DNA of 64,000 nucleotides from Streptococcus xiaochunlingii (lineage in GTDB: Bacteria; Bacillota; Bacilli; Lactobacillales; Streptococcaceae), in the NCBI RefSeq assembly GCF_006385805.1, contig NZ_VFSG01000002.1, forward strand, positions 186,001 to 250,000, given 5' to 3'. Positions 44,975-57,547 of the stretch are shown one piece after another. Below the pieces are notes generated by a model, which ran no database searches, was not told where the DNA came from, and saw only the letters and a program-made list of their open reading frames with translations. Position 1 is the first letter of the stretch. Each line of letters begins with the position of its first letter. A program made the translations under genes and the position numbers.

Positions 44975-46882
44975 ATGAAAAAAATTCTGTATGTTCTATT
45001 GGCAGTGATGGCCTGTCTATTTATAACAGGTTTTGTAAAAGCGGATGGTCCTTCCTATGAGGTTCAGTCTTATCGGGGGACTCTTACCTTGGAAACTTGG
45101 GATGATGCTACCTATGAGGAAGAATTGGTCTATCATTTTACAACTTCCTATAATGGTCAATATGTCACCTTAGGAAGTGCTGGTAAAATGCCTCAAGGTT
45201 TTGAAATAGTAATTCCTCCTTTGGTGGAAGTGGAAGGTAGAACCTTGTCGCAAGAACCAGAAGTTCATAATTTAGGCGATGGTTATCAGGTAAAGATTTA
45301 TAACGGTGGAAGTGCAGGGGATACTGTCAAGATAAAGGTTACCTGGCGCTTAAAAAACTTGCTCTATGTTCACCAAGATATCCTATTATTGAACTGGAAA
45401 CCAATCAGTGATGGGGATCAAGAGGTCAAAAAAGTAGAGTTACAGGTTATCCCGAAATTTGCCACAGCTGCCTCAAAATCGGAACTGAATATCCATACGG
45501 CTTATATGGGGGCTGAGGCAACTGTTCAGAAAGAAGAAGCAAACTATAAGGCTACTCTAGAGAATCTGAAACGAAAAGAAGGTGTTGAGATTTATGCTTA
45601 CTGGCGGAAATCGGATATAGCTTCCTTTGGGGAATCCTATCGCGATACAGGTTTGATGGAGGAGTCCAACTATCATCGGACGGAAGCAGGAATTGTTCAA
45701 AAACGGACCTGGATTCGCCTATTTATGAAGGTCCTACTCCCAATCCTTATTCTGTTCTTCCTTCTTCTTGCTATTTATTATCGTCATCGATTCATACAAT
45801 CTGTGACTTCTACCAGAGTTTTCCCAAAAAATAGCCGCTTGTATGAGATTCCAAATGACGTTGCGCCTCTACTAATGGCCTCGATTGTATACTCTACAGA
45901 GCTAGATGAGATTTCTCCAACCAAAAAACACGCTCGGGGCGTCTTTAAATTTGATCAGTTGGTGCAAGCAACCTTACTTGATTTGATTGATCGAAAAAAT
46001 ATCATCTGTGAGCAATACGACACTCATACAGTTTTAACCATTCAAAATGAAGATACATTGGATGAATTTGAGCGCGAATTTCTTAGACTAGCTTTCGGTT
46101 CTCAAAAATATTGTAGAACAGATGACTTGTTTTCAGATTATGAAATTTCGGATTCTCTCTATAAATATGCCTCTGAAAAAGATCAAGATGCTATTCGCAA
46201 GCGTGGAAAACAAGCGCAAGATCGGATTGATGCAGCGATTTCTCGTGTCGCTCAGGCAGTTCAACAAAAGATCCAAACCTTTGCCCTTTCTCCTTACTAC
46301 CGTCCTTTAGAGGCAGGGGAGGAACGTGCAGGCCGTATGTGCCTCTTCTTTGGATGGGCAGCATGGAGCATTGCTTTGGTAGCCGGTCTAATTGCTTATT
46401 TCATCTTGAATTGGCTCTCTATCTTTTGTGTGATCTATGTGTTGGTGATGTGGATTCTTCCAGCATCCTTCCAAGGGAAGTTCACCCTCTATCGACGGGA
46501 TGGAGTCCCAACGGACCTCGGTGCAGAACAGCGCTATTACTGGGATAGCTTCCGTAATATGTTGCGGGATATCGCTCATTTGGAAGAAGCAGAAGTTCAA
46601 TCGCTGGTTTTATGGAATCGCTTATTAGTCTATGCTACTCTATTTGGTTTTGCAGATCAAGTAAGTAAAGTGATGAAGCTTCGTCAAATCCACTTGGATA
46701 ACCCAAGTATGGATGCCTATGTCTACACTCCATTTCGTAGTAATCTGATCCATTCCAGCCATCTCTTATCTACTTATGGAACGACCGCGACAACTGCTAG
46801 TCATTTTACAGTATCTTCAAGCGGTAGTTCTGGTGGTGGCTTCTCTGGTGGCGGTGGTGGCGGTGGCTTCGGTGCTTTTTAG
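44975..46882 (+). CDS. DUF2207 family membrane protein with Gly-rich tail
   Basis: This 635-residue protein has a signal peptide ending near residue 24 (V-K-A-D-G), an extracellular DUF2207 beta domain (25-230), a membrane helix near 255-270, cytoplasmic segments, two further helices near 452-495, and a C-terminus of G-G-G-F-S-G-G-G-G-G-G-G-F-G-A-F. That glycine tail is a hallmark of the family. The function is unknown. GGAGT precedes the start. It is divergent from the amino acid importer. Confidence 0.88.
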   Translation: MKKILYVLLAVMACLFITGFVKADGPSYEVQSYRGTLTLETWDDATYEEELVYHFTTSYNGQYVTLGSAGKMPQGFEIVIPPLVEVEGRTLSQEPEVHNLGDGYQVKIYNGGSAGDTVKIKVTWRLKNLLYVHQDILLLNWKPISDGDQEVKKVELQVIPKFATAASKSELNIHTAYMGAEATVQKEEANYKATLENLKRKEGVEIYAYWRKSDIASFGESYRDTGLMEESNYHRTEAGIVQKRTWIRLFMKVLLPILILFFLLLAIYYRHRFIQSVTSTRVFPKNSRLYEIPNDVAPLLMASIVYSTELDEISPTKKHARGVFKFDQLVQATLLDLIDRKNIICEQYDTHTVLTIQNEDTLDEFEREFLRLAFGSQKYCRTDDLFSDYEISDSLYKYASEKDQDAIRKRGKQAQDRIDAAISRVAQAVQQKIQTFALSPYYRPLEAGEERAGRMCLFFGWAAWSIALVAGLIAYFILNWLSIFCVIYVLVMWILPASFQGKFTLYRRDGVPTDLGAEQRYYWDSFRNMLRDIAHLEEAEVQSLVLWNRLLVYATLFGFADQVSKVMKLRQIHLDNPSMDAYVYTPFRSNLIHSSHLLSTYGTTATTASHFTVSSSGSSGGGFSGGGGGGGFGAF

Positions 46883-46928
46883 AGTCGCACAAGTGCTAGC
46901 TAGCCACAGTTGTGTGTATAATTTTATA

Positions 46929-47112
46929 GAAGAGGCTGGGACAAAAGTCCTAGCCTCTCAATTATTTTGGGATTGTTGAGCAAGACGCAGTGGTTGAGTG
47001 GGCTCTACTACGCTGATTTCATCAGCTTTTACAGCCCTACTCAACTGTGCGGAGGTGGGACGACGAAATCGAATTCTAACGAATTACCGATTTCTGTCCC
47101 ACTCTCTTTTTT
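46929..47112 (-). repeat. Long structured interspersed repeat, copy 2 (inverted)
   Basis: It is the reverse complement of 36021-36206 with only a few differences, occupying most of the gap between the DUF2207 gene and uppP. Read on the plus strand it starts with the GAGGCTGGGAC hairpin and ends with GTGGGAC/GTCCCAC followed by TCTCTTTTTT, a plausible terminator. Confidence 0.85.
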
Positions 47113-47195
47113 AGTCTATGCATCCTTGCAAGCACATCTGGTTCTATGGCTAGAAATGTGTTATAATATAGCAAATGTAAGTTTAGGAGAAGAAG

Positions 47196-48032
47196 ATGTT
47201 TATCATTGAAGTGATAAAAGCGATTCTTTTTGGAATCGTTGAAGGAGTCACCGAGTGGCTTCCAATCTCAAGTACAGGTCATTTGATTTTGATCCAAGAC
47301 TTTATTCAGTTTAAGGATCAAAACCCTGCCTTTATGGAGATGTTTAATGTCGTTATTCAGCTTGGTGCTATTATGGCCGTCGTCGTGATTTACTTCGACA
47401 AGCTTTATCCCTTTAAGCCTGGAAAATCGAAAAAAGAGGTGAGACGGACTTGGCAATTGTGGGCCAAGGTTGCTGTGGCGACCCTGCCTTTGCTCTTTGT
47501 CTTTAAATTAGATGATTGGTTTGAAGCTCATTTTCATAACTCTTTTTCTGTAGCCATCATGCTGATCACCTATGGGTGGGCCTTTATTTACCTTGAAAAA
47601 CGAGAGCAAGTAGAACCAGAAGTGACGGAATTACACAAGTTGCCTTATAAGACTGCTCTCTATATTGGTTTGTTCCAAGTCTTGTCACTTTTCCCAGGGA
47701 CCAGTCGGTCAGGTGCAACGATTGTAGGTGGTTTGGTCAATGGAGTTAGCCGTTCTGTTGTGACAGAATTTACCTTCTATCTGGGGATTCCTGCCATGTT
47801 TGGAGCTAGCCTATTAAAGGTCGCTAAGTTTGTCTTGGGAGGAAATGCTTTAAGTTTCAGCCAAGGGACGATCCTTTTGGTCGCTATGGCAGTTGCCTTC
47901 GGAGTCAGTATGGTAGCAATTCGCTTCTTGACAGATTATGTTAAAACTCATGACTTCACGGTTTTTGGAAAATATCGGATTGTTTTGGGAGCGATTTTGC
48001 TGGTCTATGCAGTAATTAAAATCTTTATCTAA
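47196..48032 (+). CDS. uppP: Undecaprenyl-diphosphatase
   Basis: This membrane enzyme recycles undecaprenyl pyrophosphate for cell wall synthesis and gives bacitracin tolerance. The 278-residue polytopic protein has the BacA motifs [17 protein letters not shown] near 12-28 and [10 protein letters not shown] near 167-176, which hold the catalytic Glu, His, Arg and Ser residues. AGGAGAAG precedes the ATG. It begins the conserved uppP-mecA-tagO-suf stretch. Confidence 0.95.
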   Translation: MFIIEVIKAILFGIVEGVTEWLPISSTGHLILIQDFIQFKDQNPAFMEMFNVVIQLGAIMAVVVIYFDKLYPFKPGKSKKEVRRTWQLWAKVAVATLPLLFVFKLDDWFEAHFHNSFSVAIMLITYGWAFIYLEKREQVEPEVTELHKLPYKTALYIGLFQVLSLFPGTSRSGATIVGGLVNGVSRSVVTEFTFYLGIPAMFGASLLKVAKFVLGGNALSFSQGTILLVAMAVAFGVSMVAIRFLTDYVKTHDFTVFGKYRIVLGAILLVYAVIKIFI

Positions 48033-48196
48033 TCATGAGATAGGAGTGCTTCTTCTTTCACTTCAAATGGCTATGTTTGAGGGGGGAGGAAGTGCTCTTT
48101 TGTTTAAGGTTTTTTCATATCTGAGGTGGGGGTCATGTTTTGAAAAATATGTCCCTTTTTAGTATAATAGAAAGACTAACAGTATGAGGTGCAGTC

Positions 48197-48943
48197 ATGA
48201 AGATGAAGCAAATCAGTGATTCAACCATTAAAATCACGATTCAATTAGAGGATTTAGAGGAACGAGGCATGGAAATGGCCGATTTTTTGGTGCCTCAAGA
48301 AAAAACAGAAGAATTTTTCTATACCATCTTAGATGAATTGGAAATGCCAGAAAGCTTCTTAGACAGTGGCATGTTGAGTTTCCGAGTGACTCCTAAGCCG
48401 GATAAGCTCGATGTTTTTGTGACCAAATCAAAAATTGACCAGCATCTAAATTTTGAAGATTTTTCCGACTTGCCTGATATGGAAGAATTGTCGCAAATGT
48501 CTCCGGACGAATTTATCAAGACCTTGGAAAAAACCATCTCTGAAAAGAGTAAGGGAGACGGCGATGCTATCCGTCATTTAGAAGCTGAGGAATTGGCTGA
48601 TGAGAATCAGCTTTCAGAAGAAGATACACCGAATCATCCAGTAGATACACGGTATATTTATTATATCCTCCAGTTTTCTCAGTTAGAAGAAGTGATTCGG
48701 TTTACAAAAACAGTTCATTATGCGGTCGAGACTTCGGAACTTTATAAAATGGACGGGGTTTACTATTTAACCGTCTTGATTGATTTGGAAGGGTGCCCGC
48801 AAGATTATCCAGGTTGGCTCTTGGCAACCATGCGTGAATATGCGGAAGATACAGATACTACTAGAGCTGTCCTCCAGGAACATGGCCATCTCTTGCTCGT
48901 CTCAGATGCTATTAACGAACTTCAAAAGGTTAATTTGGTATGA
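48197..48943 (+). CDS. mecA: ClpC adaptor protein MecA
   Basis: This adaptor delivers substrates such as ComX or ComW-type competence regulators to ClpC-ClpP. The 248-residue protein has the N-terminal substrate-binding domain (M-K-M-K-Q-I-S-D-S-T-I-K-I-T, 1-85), an acidic Ser/Glu linker (about 100-145) and the C-terminal ClpC-binding domain beginning near Y-I-Y-Y-I-L-Q-F. Its stop overlaps the next gene by 4 bases. Confidence 0.94.
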   Translation: MKMKQISDSTIKITIQLEDLEERGMEMADFLVPQEKTEEFFYTILDELEMPESFLDSGMLSFRVTPKPDKLDVFVTKSKIDQHLNFEDFSDLPDMEELSQMSPDEFIKTLEKTISEKSKGDGDAIRHLEAEELADENQLSEEDTPNHPVDTRYIYYILQFSQLEEVIRFTKTVHYAVETSELYKMDGVYYLTVLIDLEGCPQDYPGWLLATMREYAEDTDTTRAVLQEHGHLLLVSDAINELQKVNLV

Positions 48944-50097
48944 TTACTTTTCCATTACAATTTATCCTGGTCCTGATTGCAACTTTTTTGATCAGTTTGA
49001 TTCTAACTCCCTTTGTGAGGTTACTGGCCTTTAAAATAGATGCCGTAGACTATCCAAATGCGCGTCGGATCAATAAAAAACCCATGCCCAGCGCTGGTGG
49101 TTTAGCCATTCTTCTTGCTTTCACCATTGCAACCGTGGTATTGCTACCGATGATTACCAAAGGCTATGTAGCTAAGACATCATATCTGACCTATACTTTA
49201 CCAGTTGTTGTTGGAGGATGGATCATTGGCCTGACTGGTTTAATCGATGATATAAAAGAATTATCACCGCGGTTAAAGATGTTGGGGATTTTCCTAGGGG
49301 CCAGTGTGATCTGGTTCTTTACAGATTTTCGCTTAAATGATTTCAAGATCCCTTTTGGAGGGCCATTTCTTCATTTTGATCCCTGGTTGTCCTATATTTT
49401 AACAGTCATTTGGATCATTTCGATTACCAATGCAGTCAATTTGATTGATGGTTTGGATGGCCTGGTCAGTGGGGTTTCGATTATTTCCTTGGTGACGATG
49501 GGGATTGTTTCTCATTTCTTTCTCCCAGTGCCCAATCTCTTTCTGACTATGACGATTTTTGTCTTAGTCATGGCCATTGCTGGTTTCTTCCCCTTTAATT
49601 ATCATCCAGCGATTCTTTATTTAGGGGATACAGGAGCCCTCTTCATTGGTTTTATGATTGCTGTTTTGTCCTTGCAAGGTCTTAAGAATGCGACGGCTGT
49701 TGCAGTTGTTACGCCGATGATTATCTTGGGAGTTCCCATTACGGATACCTTTTTAGCGATTGTTCGTCGGACTCTCTCTGGTCAGAAGTTCTATGCCCCA
49801 GACCGGAATCACTTGCACCATCGCCTACTTTCTTTGGGCTTAACGCATCGTGGAACCGTCTTGGTCATCTATGGGATTTCGATGATTTTTGCTATGATTT
49901 CTCTTCTATTGAATATTTCGACTCGTATTGGTGGCGTTCTGCTTGTCATCGGTTTGGTATTAGGAGTTGAATTATTAGCAGAATTGATTGGAGTCCTAGG
50001 TCCGAACCATAGTCCGCTCCTAAATTGCTTACGCTATATAGGAAATTCTGCCTATCGAGAGGAAGTTCGACAAAATAGAAAAAATAAGACTAAATAA
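48940..50097 (+). CDS. tagO: Undecaprenyl-phosphate GlcNAc-1-phosphate transferase (TagO/RgpG)
   Basis: This membrane glycosyltransferase begins wall polysaccharide or teichoic acid synthesis by linking GlcNAc-1-P to undecaprenyl phosphate. It has 385 residues with about eleven helices, the catalytic loops G-L-I-D-D-I-K near 99-105, N-A-V-N-L-I-D-G-L-D-G near 164-174, and the H-L-H-H-R motif near 287-291. In rhamnose-polysaccharide streptococci the orthologue in this position is RgpG. It overlaps mecA by 4 bases. Confidence 0.93.
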   Translation: MITFPLQFILVLIATFLISLILTPFVRLLAFKIDAVDYPNARRINKKPMPSAGGLAILLAFTIATVVLLPMITKGYVAKTSYLTYTLPVVVGGWIIGLTGLIDDIKELSPRLKMLGIFLGASVIWFFTDFRLNDFKIPFGGPFLHFDPWLSYILTVIWIISITNAVNLIDGLDGLVSGVSIISLVTMGIVSHFFLPVPNLFLTMTIFVLVMAIAGFFPFNYHPAILYLGDTGALFIGFMIAVLSLQGLKNATAVAVVTPMIILGVPITDTFLAIVRRTLSGQKFYAPDRNHLHHRLLSLGLTHRGTVLVIYGISMIFAMISLLLNISTRIGGVLLVIGLVLGVELLAELIGVLGPNHSPLLNCLRYIGNSAYREEVRQNRKNKTK

Positions 50098-50116
50098 GAA
50101 CGATTCTAAACACCAG

Positions 50117-50141
50117 AAAAGCCTTTTAGGCTTTTTTTTGT
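50117..50141 (+). terminator. Terminator after tagO
   Basis: AAAAGCC, loop TTTTA, GGCTTTT, then T. Confidence 0.85.
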
Positions 50142-50183
50142 TATACTAGATAAGACAAAACTCTATAGCAGAAAGGAATACAA

Positions 50184-50954
50184 ATGTCAGTATTAGAGAT
50201 TAAAGATCTTCATGTAGAAATTGAAGGCAAGGAAATTTTAAAAGGCGTGAACTTGACCCTTAAAACAGGGGAAATCGCAGCCATCATGGGACCTAACGGG
50301 ACAGGGAAATCCACCCTATCTGCAGCGATCATGGGGAATCCAAACTATGAAGTGACCAAGGGTGAGATTCTATTTGATGGAGTGAATATCCTTGAATTGG
50401 AAGTGGATGAACGTGCTCGCATGGGCCTTTTCTTGGCTATGCAATACCCATCAGAAATTCCAGGAATTACCAATGCTGAATTCCTTCGTGCAGCCATGAA
50501 TGCAGGCAAAGAAGAGGACGAAAAAATTTCTGTTCGTGATTTCATCACAAAATTGGACCAGAAAATGGAACTCCTCAATATGAAGGAAGAGATGGCAGAA
50601 CGCTATTTGAACGAAGGTTTCTCAGGTGGTGAGAAGAAACGCAATGAAATTCTGCAATTATTGATGTTGGAACCGAAGTTTGCCCTCCTTGATGAGATTG
50701 ACTCTGGTTTGGATATCGATGCCCTTAAAGTAGTTTCAAAAGGGGTCAATGAAATGCGTGGCGAAGGTTTTGGTGCCATGATCATTACCCACTACCAACG
50801 TCTTTTAAACTACATTACTCCTGATGTGGTTCACGTGATGATGGAAGGTCGTGTTGTCCTTTCAGGTGGCCCTGAGCTTGCTGTGCGTTTGGAGCGTGAA
50901 GGATACGCGAAATTAGCAGAAGAGTTAGGTTACGACTACAAAGAAGAACTCTAA
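50184..50954 (+). CDS. sufC: Fe-S cluster assembly ATPase SufC
   Basis: This ABC-type ATPase of the SufBCD scaffold drives conformational changes during iron-sulfur cluster assembly. The 256-residue protein has Walker A G-P-N-G-T-G-K-S-T near 35-43, signature F-S-G-G-E-K-K-R near 147-154 (SufC-specific E-K-K-R-N-E), and Walker B A-L-L-D-E-I-D-S-G-L-D near 167. GAAAGGAA precedes the start. It is first in the sufCDSUB operon order of Firmicutes. Confidence 0.96.
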   Translation: MSVLEIKDLHVEIEGKEILKGVNLTLKTGEIAAIMGPNGTGKSTLSAAIMGNPNYEVTKGEILFDGVNILELEVDERARMGLFLAMQYPSEIPGITNAEFLRAAMNAGKEEDEKISVRDFITKLDQKMELLNMKEEMAERYLNEGFSGGEKKRNEILQLLMLEPKFALLDEIDSGLDIDALKVVSKGVNEMRGEGFGAMIITHYQRLLNYITPDVVHVMMEGRVVLSGGPELAVRLEREGYAKLAEELGYDYKEEL

Positions 50955-50995
50955 TCTTGTGTCCAAAACTGAACAGGATCTTTGAGGAGGAGTAA

Positions 50996-53907
<2,912 letters not shown>

Positions 53908-53908
<1 letters not shown>

Positions 53909-54003
53909 TGATAAATAAAAGTGATGAAGATTCAAGTCTGTTTTTTAACCGAGCTTCTGGTGAGAAGTGCTATCAACATTCGGCTGCTGATGATCCAGAT
54001 TAG
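53908..54003 (+). CDS. Possible 31-residue peptide coupled to sufU
   Basis: An ATG at 53908 overlaps the sufU stop as TAATG, and a 31-codon frame runs to TAG 54003 within the sufU-sufB gap. It begins M-I-N-K-S-D-E-D-S-S and ends A-A-D-D-P-D; it is acidic and has one cysteine and one nearby histidine (C-Y-Q-H). No ribosome site is seen, so translation would need coupling. It may be real or just a chance frame in a 145-base gap. Confidence 0.3.
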
Positions 54004-54053
54004 AAAAAGTAATCACATGTAAAGAGCGCTAAAAAGAAAATGAAAGGAAAGAT

Positions 54054-55466
54054 ATGACAGAAGAAAGAGTAGAACCAAAACCAATTGATCTTGGTGAATA
54101 TAAATTTGGCTTTCACGATGATGTAGACCCAATCTTGTCAACAGGAAAAGGGTTGAATGAATCGGTTATTCGCGAGTTGTCTGCTGCGAAAAATGAGCCG
54201 GAATGGATGCTGGAGTTCCGTTTGAAGTCTTATGAAGCATTTAAAAAAATGCCGATGCAAACTTGGGGAGCAGACTTGTCAGATATTGATTTTGATGATT
54301 TGATTTATTATCAAAAACCATCTGATAAACCTGCACGTAGCTGGGATGAAGTGCCTGAAAAAATTAAGGAAACATTTGAACGGATTGGTATTCCAGAAGC
54401 AGAGCGTGCTTACCTGGCCGGAGCAGCTGCTCAGTATGAGTCTGAAGTAGTTTACCATAACATGAAGGAAGAATTCCAAAAGCTCGGAATCATTTTTACC
54501 GATACAGATTCGGCTTTGAAGGAATATCCAGACTTGTTTAAGCAATACTTTGCTAAGTTGGTACCTCCAACGGATAATAAGTTGGCAGCCCTCAACTCAG
54601 CTGTTTGGTCAGGTGGGACCTTTATCTATGTACCGAAGGGTGTAAAGGTCGATGTTCCTTTGCAGACCTACTTCCGGATTAATAATGAAAATACAGGTCA
54701 GTTTGAGCGGACTTTGATTATTGTTGATGAAGGCGCTAGCGTCCACTATGTAGAAGGATGTACAGCACCGACTTATTCAAGTAACAGCTTGCACGCAGCC
54801 ATTGTCGAAATTTTTGCCTTGGATGGCGCTTATATGCGTTACACGACTATCCAAAATTGGTCTGACAATGTCTATAACTTGGTAACCAAACGGGCCAAAG
54901 CAACCAAAGATGCGACAGTTGAATGGATCGATGGAAACCTCGGAGCTAAAACGACCATGAAATACCCGTCTGTTTATCTGGATGGAGAAGGCGCGCGTGG
55001 GACTATGCTTTCTATCGCCTTTGCAAATGCGGGGCAACACCAAGATACAGGTGCTAAAATGATCCATAATGCTCCACATACCAGCTCTTCAATCGTCTCA
55101 AAATCCATCGCGAAAGGTGGAGGGAAGGTTGACTACCGTGGACAAGTGACCTTTAATAAAGATTCAGCGAAATCTGTCAGTCACATTGAGTGTGATACCA
55201 TTATCATGGATGACTTATCTGCATCAGATACCATTCCATTTAATGAAATTCATAACTCGCAAGTTGCTTTGGAGCACGAAGCTAAGGTTTCTAAGATTTC
55301 TGAAGAGCAACTCTATTACCTCATGAGCCGTGGTTTATCAGAATCAGAAGCGACTGAAATGATCGTCATGGGATTTGTAGAGCCCTTCACTAAAGAACTT
55401 CCAATGGAATATGCAGTTGAGCTGAACCGATTGATTAGCTACGAAATGGAAGGATCTGTCGGTTAA
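54054..55466 (+). CDS. sufB: Fe-S cluster assembly protein SufB
   Basis: This is the central scaffold on which the cluster is built. The 470-residue beta-helix protein has [10 protein letters not shown] near 228-237, [15 protein letters not shown] near 346, and [10 protein letters not shown] near 381-390, with conserved cysteines in the first and last. AAAGGAAAG precedes the ATG. It ends the suf genes proper; the next gene starts 20 bases later. Confidence 0.96.
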   Translation: MTEERVEPKPIDLGEYKFGFHDDVDPILSTGKGLNESVIRELSAAKNEPEWMLEFRLKSYEAFKKMPMQTWGADLSDIDFDDLIYYQKPSDKPARSWDEVPEKIKETFERIGIPEAERAYLAGAAAQYESEVVYHNMKEEFQKLGIIFTDTDSALKEYPDLFKQYFAKLVPPTDNKLAALNSAVWSGGTFIYVPKGVKVDVPLQTYFRINNENTGQFERTLIIVDEGASVHYVEGCTAPTYSSNSLHAAIVEIFALDGAYMRYTTIQNWSDNVYNLVTKRAKATKDATVEWIDGNLGAKTTMKYPSVYLDGEGARGTMLSIAFANAGQHQDTGAKMIHNAPHTSSSIVSKSIAKGGGKVDYRGQVTFNKDSAKSVSHIECDTIIMDDLSASDTIPFNEIHNSQVALEHEAKVSKISEEQLYYLMSRGLSESEATEMIVMGFVEPFTKELPMEYAVELNRLISYEMEGSVG

Positions 55467-55486
55467 GGAGATAAAAGGAGAAGCCA

Positions 55487-56059
55487 ATGGGATTCCTAAA
55501 AAAATTATTTGGTAATGTCGAAAAAGCGAATAAGGGCGAAATTCCTGCAGAAGAAATTATTCCGCCATTTACAAACGATTTAGCTGAAGAAGCAGATGAC
55601 TATTGGAGACAGATGGAACAAAATCTCTTGATCAATGCTGTGAAGGCTGTTGGCGGTCCTGATAAAGCGGATCGTGCCTTTATGCTAGTGAATTTTAAGC
55701 CGGGTCAAGAAACATTTGATTTGTATTATCAAATCGATGGGAAATTAATTTCTTGGCAAGAATTGGATCCAGAACTTGTAGAAAAAATCCGCCTTCAACT
55801 CTTGCCTCAAGCCCCAGCTGTATCCCATGCAGTCAATGAAAATTACGAAGCTGCCAATGTTCCTATGATTAGTTATGCCATGCTTCAATTAGAAACGGCG
55901 ACCATGGCTTGGTTTGGTCGGAAGCTAACAACAGCTACACCTGAAGCTAGCTTATCTTTTGAAGAATTGGTAGCAGGTTGGCGTGCGGTGATTGAACAAG
56001 AAATCCCGACTCATCCAATAGACAGCGACACTGCTTTTCCTTATTTCGAAGTTCGATAG
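55487..56059 (+). CDS. Conserved hypothetical protein behind sufB
   Basis: This 190-residue soluble protein begins M-G-F-L-K-K-L-F-G-N-V-E-K and has no signal peptide, no membrane helix and no cysteine. F-M-L-V-N-F-K-P-G-Q-E-T-F-D-L-Y-Y-Q-I-D-G-K and a long helix near 105-145 are visible. I do not recognise the family. AAAGGAGAAG precedes the ATG and it is only 20 bases after sufB, so it is probably read with the suf genes. Confidence 0.65.
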   Translation: MGFLKKLFGNVEKANKGEIPAEEIIPPFTNDLAEEADDYWRQMEQNLLINAVKAVGGPDKADRAFMLVNFKPGQETFDLYYQIDGKLISWQELDPELVEKIRLQLLPQAPAVSHAVNENYEAANVPMISYAMLQLETATMAWFGRKLTTATPEASLSFEELVAGWRAVIEQEIPTHPIDSDTAFPYFEVR

Positions 56060-56080
56060 AAGTTCTGTTGACGGAATTGA

Positions 56081-56118
56081 ATAAACAAAAAAAGAGGGTG
56101 ACCTCTTTTTTTGTTTAT
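56081..56118. terminator. Bidirectional terminator between the suf unit and dacA
   Basis: A perfect 17-bp stem ATAAACAAAAAAAGAGG / CCTCTTTTTTTGTTTAT with a 4-base loop GTGA. It serves two converging units. Confidence 0.92.
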
Positions 56119-56124
56119 GAGCAT

Positions 56125-57372
56125 TTATAGTTTTTCGTTGACGTAACGAACAAATTGATTCCACCACACTTTTAAGAAGAAACTTTTTTGGATATTTTCT
56201 CCGCTCACCATTTCCATACTAGGGGCTTTACCTTCGATATACCCTCGACCGATGGGTTCTGGATCAGTGTAGGTAAGGGTTCCGAGAGAAGTACCTTTCT
56301 TTATAGGAGCGCTAAATGAAGCTTGGCTACTTTTAAAGGTGATTTTAGCTTCTGCTTGGCTTCCTTGTCGTTCAATCACAATGAAGTCATCCTTGGCGAC
56401 AGCGGTGGCACTTGTTTTTTTACCATCAAGGACTGTTGATTTACTGTTGTTGTAGGCTTCGCCTTTGCTGACAATCAGACTTGCAATAAAGTTTTGACTC
56501 ACATAATTCATAAGGTTGGCTGTTGCAACAAATCGTGCGTAGGGATCTCCATCGATTGCCTCAACACCAATGACAACAGTGATCATGCGAATACCATTTT
56601 GATTGGTAGAAGCAACAAATGAAATCCCCCCTTTATCGGAATTTCCGGTTTTTAGGCCATCCACTCCTGCTCGATAGTTGGGCATGTTTTCCAACATATA
56701 GTTGCTGCTCTCCAATTGAATTCCAGCAAATTCTGCATGGGAAAGGGAGGTGATTTTTGTAACTTCAGGATAGTCTTCCAGAAGATGTTTTGCGATGACT
56801 GCTACATCATAAGCACTCAGCTTGTTTTCTGTATCTTTCTTTTTGTTTTCCTCATCCTCATCCCCATCAATGATAGATTGGTTCAAACCACTAGCATTCA
56901 CAATCGTCGCATCTGTAATCCCCCAATCTTTGAGCTTCGCTTTCATGAGCAGGACGAATTGTTCTTCGTTACCAGCTACTTTTTCAGCTAAGGCAATGGC
57001 AGCGCTATTGGCGTTTGATACGAGGAGAGCAGTGAGCAGGTCCTTAACCTTGTATTTACGAGCTTCCATGGGGACATTGCTGATTCCTTCAACAGCGGTC
57101 AGTTGGTAGGCTTTGTCCGAAATATCTACGTCATCATTTAAAGAGATTTTTCCTTGCTGAATGGCTTCGTAAACGAGATAAGTGGTCAAAAGGTTGCTGA
57201 TTCCGCCAACCTCTTTTTTCTCATCACTATTTTTTTCGTAGAGTATTTTACCTGTTGTCCCATCAATCGCAATAGCATGCTGGGCTCCAAGGTCTAGGTC
57301 CTCCGCTCTTACAGGAGAAGTACTGAGAAGGGTAAGAATTATACAAAGAAGTAAAGTGATTATTTTTTTCAC
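56125..57372 (-). CDS. dacA: DacA-like D,D-carboxypeptidase homologue with lost catalytic residues
   Basis: This 415-residue exported protein has a signal peptide cut near V-R-A|E-D (residue 23), an S11/PBP5-type domain to about 300, a beta-rich second domain, and a C-terminal amphipathic membrane anchor (F-L-K-V-W-W-N-Q-F-V-R-Y-V). DacA trims pentapeptide stems in the cell wall. Here the SxxK nucleophile motif reads G57-I-S-N60, so both Ser and Lys are gone. The SxN motif reads N120-A-N122. K241-T-G243 is intact. The frame is otherwise complete and well formed. It is likely inactive as a peptidase and may be a structural or regulatory pseudo-enzyme. Confidence 0.88.
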   Translation of the reverse strand: MKKIITLLLCIILTLLSTSPVRAEDLDLGAQHAIAIDGTTGKILYEKNSDEKKEVGGISNLLTTYLVYEAIQQGKISLNDDVDISDKAYQLTAVEGISNVPMEARKYKVKDLLTALLVSNANSAAIALAEKVAGNEEQFVLLMKAKLKDWGITDATIVNASGLNQSIIDGDEDEENKKKDTENKLSAYDVAVIAKHLLEDYPEVTKITSLSHAEFAGIQLESSNYMLENMPNYRAGVDGLKTGNSDKGGISFVASTNQNGIRMITVVIGVEAIDGDPYARFVATANLMNYVSQNFIASLIVSKGEAYNNSKSTVLDGKKTSATAVAKDDFIVIERQGSQAEAKITFKSSQASFSAPIKKGTSLGTLTYTDPEPIGRGYIEGKAPSMEMVSGENIQKSFFLKVWWNQFVRYVNEKL

Positions 57373-57547
57373 GTTTGAATCCTCGATTGTTTTTTGTCTC
57401 TACTATTGTATCATAAAAGAAGGCAACTGCTTTAATCCTATTTTCACCTTCACTTAATTTAAAACTCTATAAGTAAATTGTAAAGATAGTTGGTAAAATG
57501 GAAGAAATAGTGTATAATGGTAGAAAACCTAACATAAGGAGATAGTG

